Assembly (NCBI RefSeq): GCF_964340395.1 | Contig: NC_135560.1 | Location: 23,836,675 to 23,856,674 of the forward strand | Direction: 5' to 3' | Source: Glandiceps talaboti | Lineage: Eukaryota > Hemichordata > Enteropneusta > Spengelidae | Length of the DNA: 20,000 nt | Shown here: positions 17,641-20,000 of the stretch, piece after piece | Position numbering within the stretch: position 1 is the stretch's first letter | How the letters are laid out: each line of letters opens with the position of its first letter | The notes under the pieces: generated by a model | Seen by the model: the letters and a program-made list of their open reading frames with translations, nothing else | Databases searched by the model: none | What the model was told of the DNA's origin: nothing | Position numbers and translations under genes: made by a program

Positions 17641-19071
17641 TCTTACATACAGACCTAGTTAAATTTTAATCAAACGCAGCCTGTAAATGTTATCTCCATC
17701 GTCAGTTCAATCATCCTATTTCAATGTCTAACTAACATGGCAGACGGCTTGCACAGAACTTTATAATTATTTTACTATTCTTGCTCAAGGCAATTTAAAT
17801 TGATGACGTGTTACATTTACAGGCACTTACAACGTCTGCCGTTATCAGTTCATGTTTACTTTAGATCTATGTACTGTCTGACATTTGTCATACAGGTGAC
17901 ATACTACTGTTGTAGAGTTCAGTATTTTAGATTGCATTCATTTTAATCGGTGTTTTAATTTGGCATGAAAGCTGTCGTACAGGTTTTTAGATAAAAATAG
18001 CCACGACATCGACATTTGAATTACACAGTCTGGCTTCAAGTCCACACGAGAGTAAATTTGAATTATAATTTTATTGCTTTTTAAAGACATCAAAGGATGG
18101 TCGACTGAATGAAGTAGTGAAATGTTTACACACTAAATTACGTTTTCAGCCTAGCCAGGAGTCTAGCGTAGCACGCTGTATTCTATTAAAGATATATGGA
18201 AATTGTTGCAATATGCTGAAATCTTGAAATCCTGTTTCTGAAAGCCAACCATTGCATTTTAGCGTGCTGATACCCCGGATGTAGCAGTCAGTTCTACAGC
18301 TTTCAACATAATATTTATAACATCACGAATATTTCAGACCGATATACGGAAAATGAACTCACACTAAAGTTTAAATATTACAGGTCGAACTAAATTTAGT
18401 ATTACGTTGTGAATGCCCCGTGTCGTCGACTACAATTTAATGGATATTATGATATATACACTAACTGGTGCAGTTGATTTGATACAGCGAGGACTGTCAG
18501 GGACTCCCTGAACTCATCGCACAGAATTATGTATCTCTTTCAGTAGTGTTCACCTCATATGAACAATTTTATATGCTGTCTGGAAAATTAACGCCATCCG
18601 CTACACGTATATACCAAGCAGTAAATGACTGACTAATGTACCAAAGTTTCCATTGTCCTTGCCGTAATATTCGATTTAAACTTTTCTTTCAAATTTGAAA
18701 AGACGGGATCGAGAGAAACAATGATACCTAACATTACATAGTAGTACGATATTACAACACATAATAATATATAAGGTAATATGTATATGCAACGTTGTTT
18801 ACACTATCAAACATCAGCAACTAGATTAAAATCAATTACAACCAAAACTTGTAACATTGATAATGGTACGGGCTTTATTTTGTACATGGCGATAATATCC
18901 CTTGCCACAGAAATAAGAGTTAGAGCTGTACTGTACTAGCTTCAACTTGAACGTTTTTCTAAAAATATTTTGTTATGTACAATAATTTACTCATAATATC
19001 GTACGCCGTGAAAAGTATTGCATCACCTGTGGGTAAACGTATTCTTTGTAGCTGTATACACGAAATCAAAT

Positions 19072-19098
19072 TGATTTTTGGGACAGCACCAAAAATCA
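19072..19098. other. Perfect 10-bp stem hairpin
   Basis: TGATTTTTGG (19072-19081), a 7-nt loop GACAGCA and CCAAAAATCA (19089-19098). It could be extended by one T-G wobble. It lies in otherwise unannotated DNA. Confidence 0.6.
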
Positions 19099-19705
19099 GC
19101 GCCCTCAACGGCGATCTCGATGTGAACCTGTTTTTGTTCTGCTTATGGATAATTTCGACCACTGATTGACTTGCATAATGTCTAATTACCTAACTCTCTC
19201 TCTCGTTGTTTGATAAACGTGTTCCAGTTGTAGCTAGTACAGATTTGAAAACGCCTTCATACATTATAATTAATGGTGGTAAAGTTTATTTTGCTACATG
19301 TATGACTTGTTAGTATTTATTTATAAAGTGCATGGCTCTAAAGAGTTAACAGCTAATCGTATCTTTAGATTAGTATCCATTTAGACGAATGAAATTGAAA
19401 CCTTCTCCGTCAAGAACAATTGTTCAATGAAGTATGTATGATTGCTATTGACTTTTTATCTCACATCAATTATTTCGTCAGGTTGTCAGATCATAGTAGT
19501 TGGACAGATTTAATAATAAGTTGGTTGAAAGGTTAATTGATTGATTGCTTGATTTGATAAGTGATTAATTAAACCGTTCAAATCATTGACAGTGTAATTA
19601 TCTGACCCGTTGGTTGTTTAATTTGCTAGTGGAATAGTAAGTTGGCTTGTCCTCTTCGATGACGTCATTTTCGTAGATTAATGATAGATAATTTATTAAA
19701 TAGAC

Positions 19706-19730
19706 GTCCGTCCGCCCGCCCGCCCGCCCA

Positions 19731-19776
<46 letters not shown>

Positions 19777-19802
19777 CGCCATCCATCCATCCATCCATCC
19801 AT
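19706..19802. repeat. Compound CCGC/TCTG/CCAT microsatellite
   Basis: Three abutting tetranucleotide arrays: CCGT/CCGC (19706-19729), TCTG (19731-19776) and CCAT (19779-19802). Each motif differs from the next by one or two bases, as if one array seeded another. Confidence 0.95.
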
Positions 19803-20000
19803 CAATCCAATATCTGTCTCACCATTTCTAAGATAAACGCTTATATGTACAAATGTATATCTACAAACACAGTCTAAGTTCAGAAATTTGAAAGTTACGA
19901 GTAAGCTACTAGTATTTCTTGATGCAAAATGCGCTTTCTATCGTAGCTATTAAATGTACAGGGTTTTCTTGGTTACAAATGTACATACATTTACTCGTAT

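Larger units (their letters stand above)
17432..19705. other. Gene-free stretch
   Basis: No exon or gene is supported. A locally GC-rich segment at 17570-17640 and a small perfect hairpin at 19072-19098 are the only structures I noted, with a full CRE TGACGTCA at 19660-19667. Confidence 0.5.

Noticed and set aside
18959-19169. Overlapping frames on both strands (67 and 64 residues)
   Set aside because: Neither has a family motif; mutual openness reflects base composition around the small hairpin.

Overview
The window reads as nuclear DNA of an animal, most likely a marine invertebrate and perhaps a lophotrochozoan such as a mollusc or annelid. Coding sequence is split by GT-AG introns, intergenic DNA is long and AT-rich, and simple repeats (TATG, CAGA, CTGT, CA, TA) are very abundant. 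The recognisable proteins are animal families: an extracellular MAM domain and a somatostatin/allatostatin-C-like receptor. The phylum is inferred from style only; nothing here fixes the species.

Region 1 (1-4310) is the 3' end of a plus-strand gene whose last three exons can be read: 215-382, 2088-2175 and a tiny coding end at 4152-4180. Together they encode the second half of a MAM domain and a nine-residue tail, followed by a 3' UTR with ATTAAA/AATAAA signals. The first intron holds the 3' end of a non-LTR retrotransposon of the restriction-like-endonuclease type, cut inside its zinc finger and embedded between two (TATG)n arrays. The second intron is mostly an indel-free 68-bp minisatellite of 23 units. 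Most units carry a splice-acceptor-like AG, and all carry a stop and an AATAAA.

Region 2 (4310-5390) is repeat DNA: (AAAT)n, (CCCA)n, a 43-bp pyrimidine-rich minisatellite and (CTGT)n. Region 3 (5390-7170) has no recognisable gene. Region 4 (7178-9200) is a compact intronless GPCR gene with an E-box, CRE-like and TATA promoter, a 318-codon reading frame and a possible poly(A) signal at 9191.

Region 5 (9200-14750) has no supported gene. It holds a 27-bp minisatellite, microsatellites, a 49-bp-period duplication and a foldback structure (arms about 110 bp) whose loop contains three 40-bp tandem copies. Region 6 (14750-14990) looks like a promoter with paired ATTGGCCAAT palindromes and a short first coding exon ending in a strong donor; the gene is not identified and no later exon was found. 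Region 7 (15000-20000) is mostly non-coding, with a 180-bp TA tract, a 620-bp compound microsatellite, CRE motifs, a small hairpin and a terminal CCGC/TCTG/CCAT repeat block.

The MAM protein and the receptor are separate genes on the same strand, and nothing in the sequence links their functions. The best candidates for a second look are the array of terminal-exon-like 68-bp units, the retroelement embedded in a microsatellite, and the foldback element with its tandem-repeat core.
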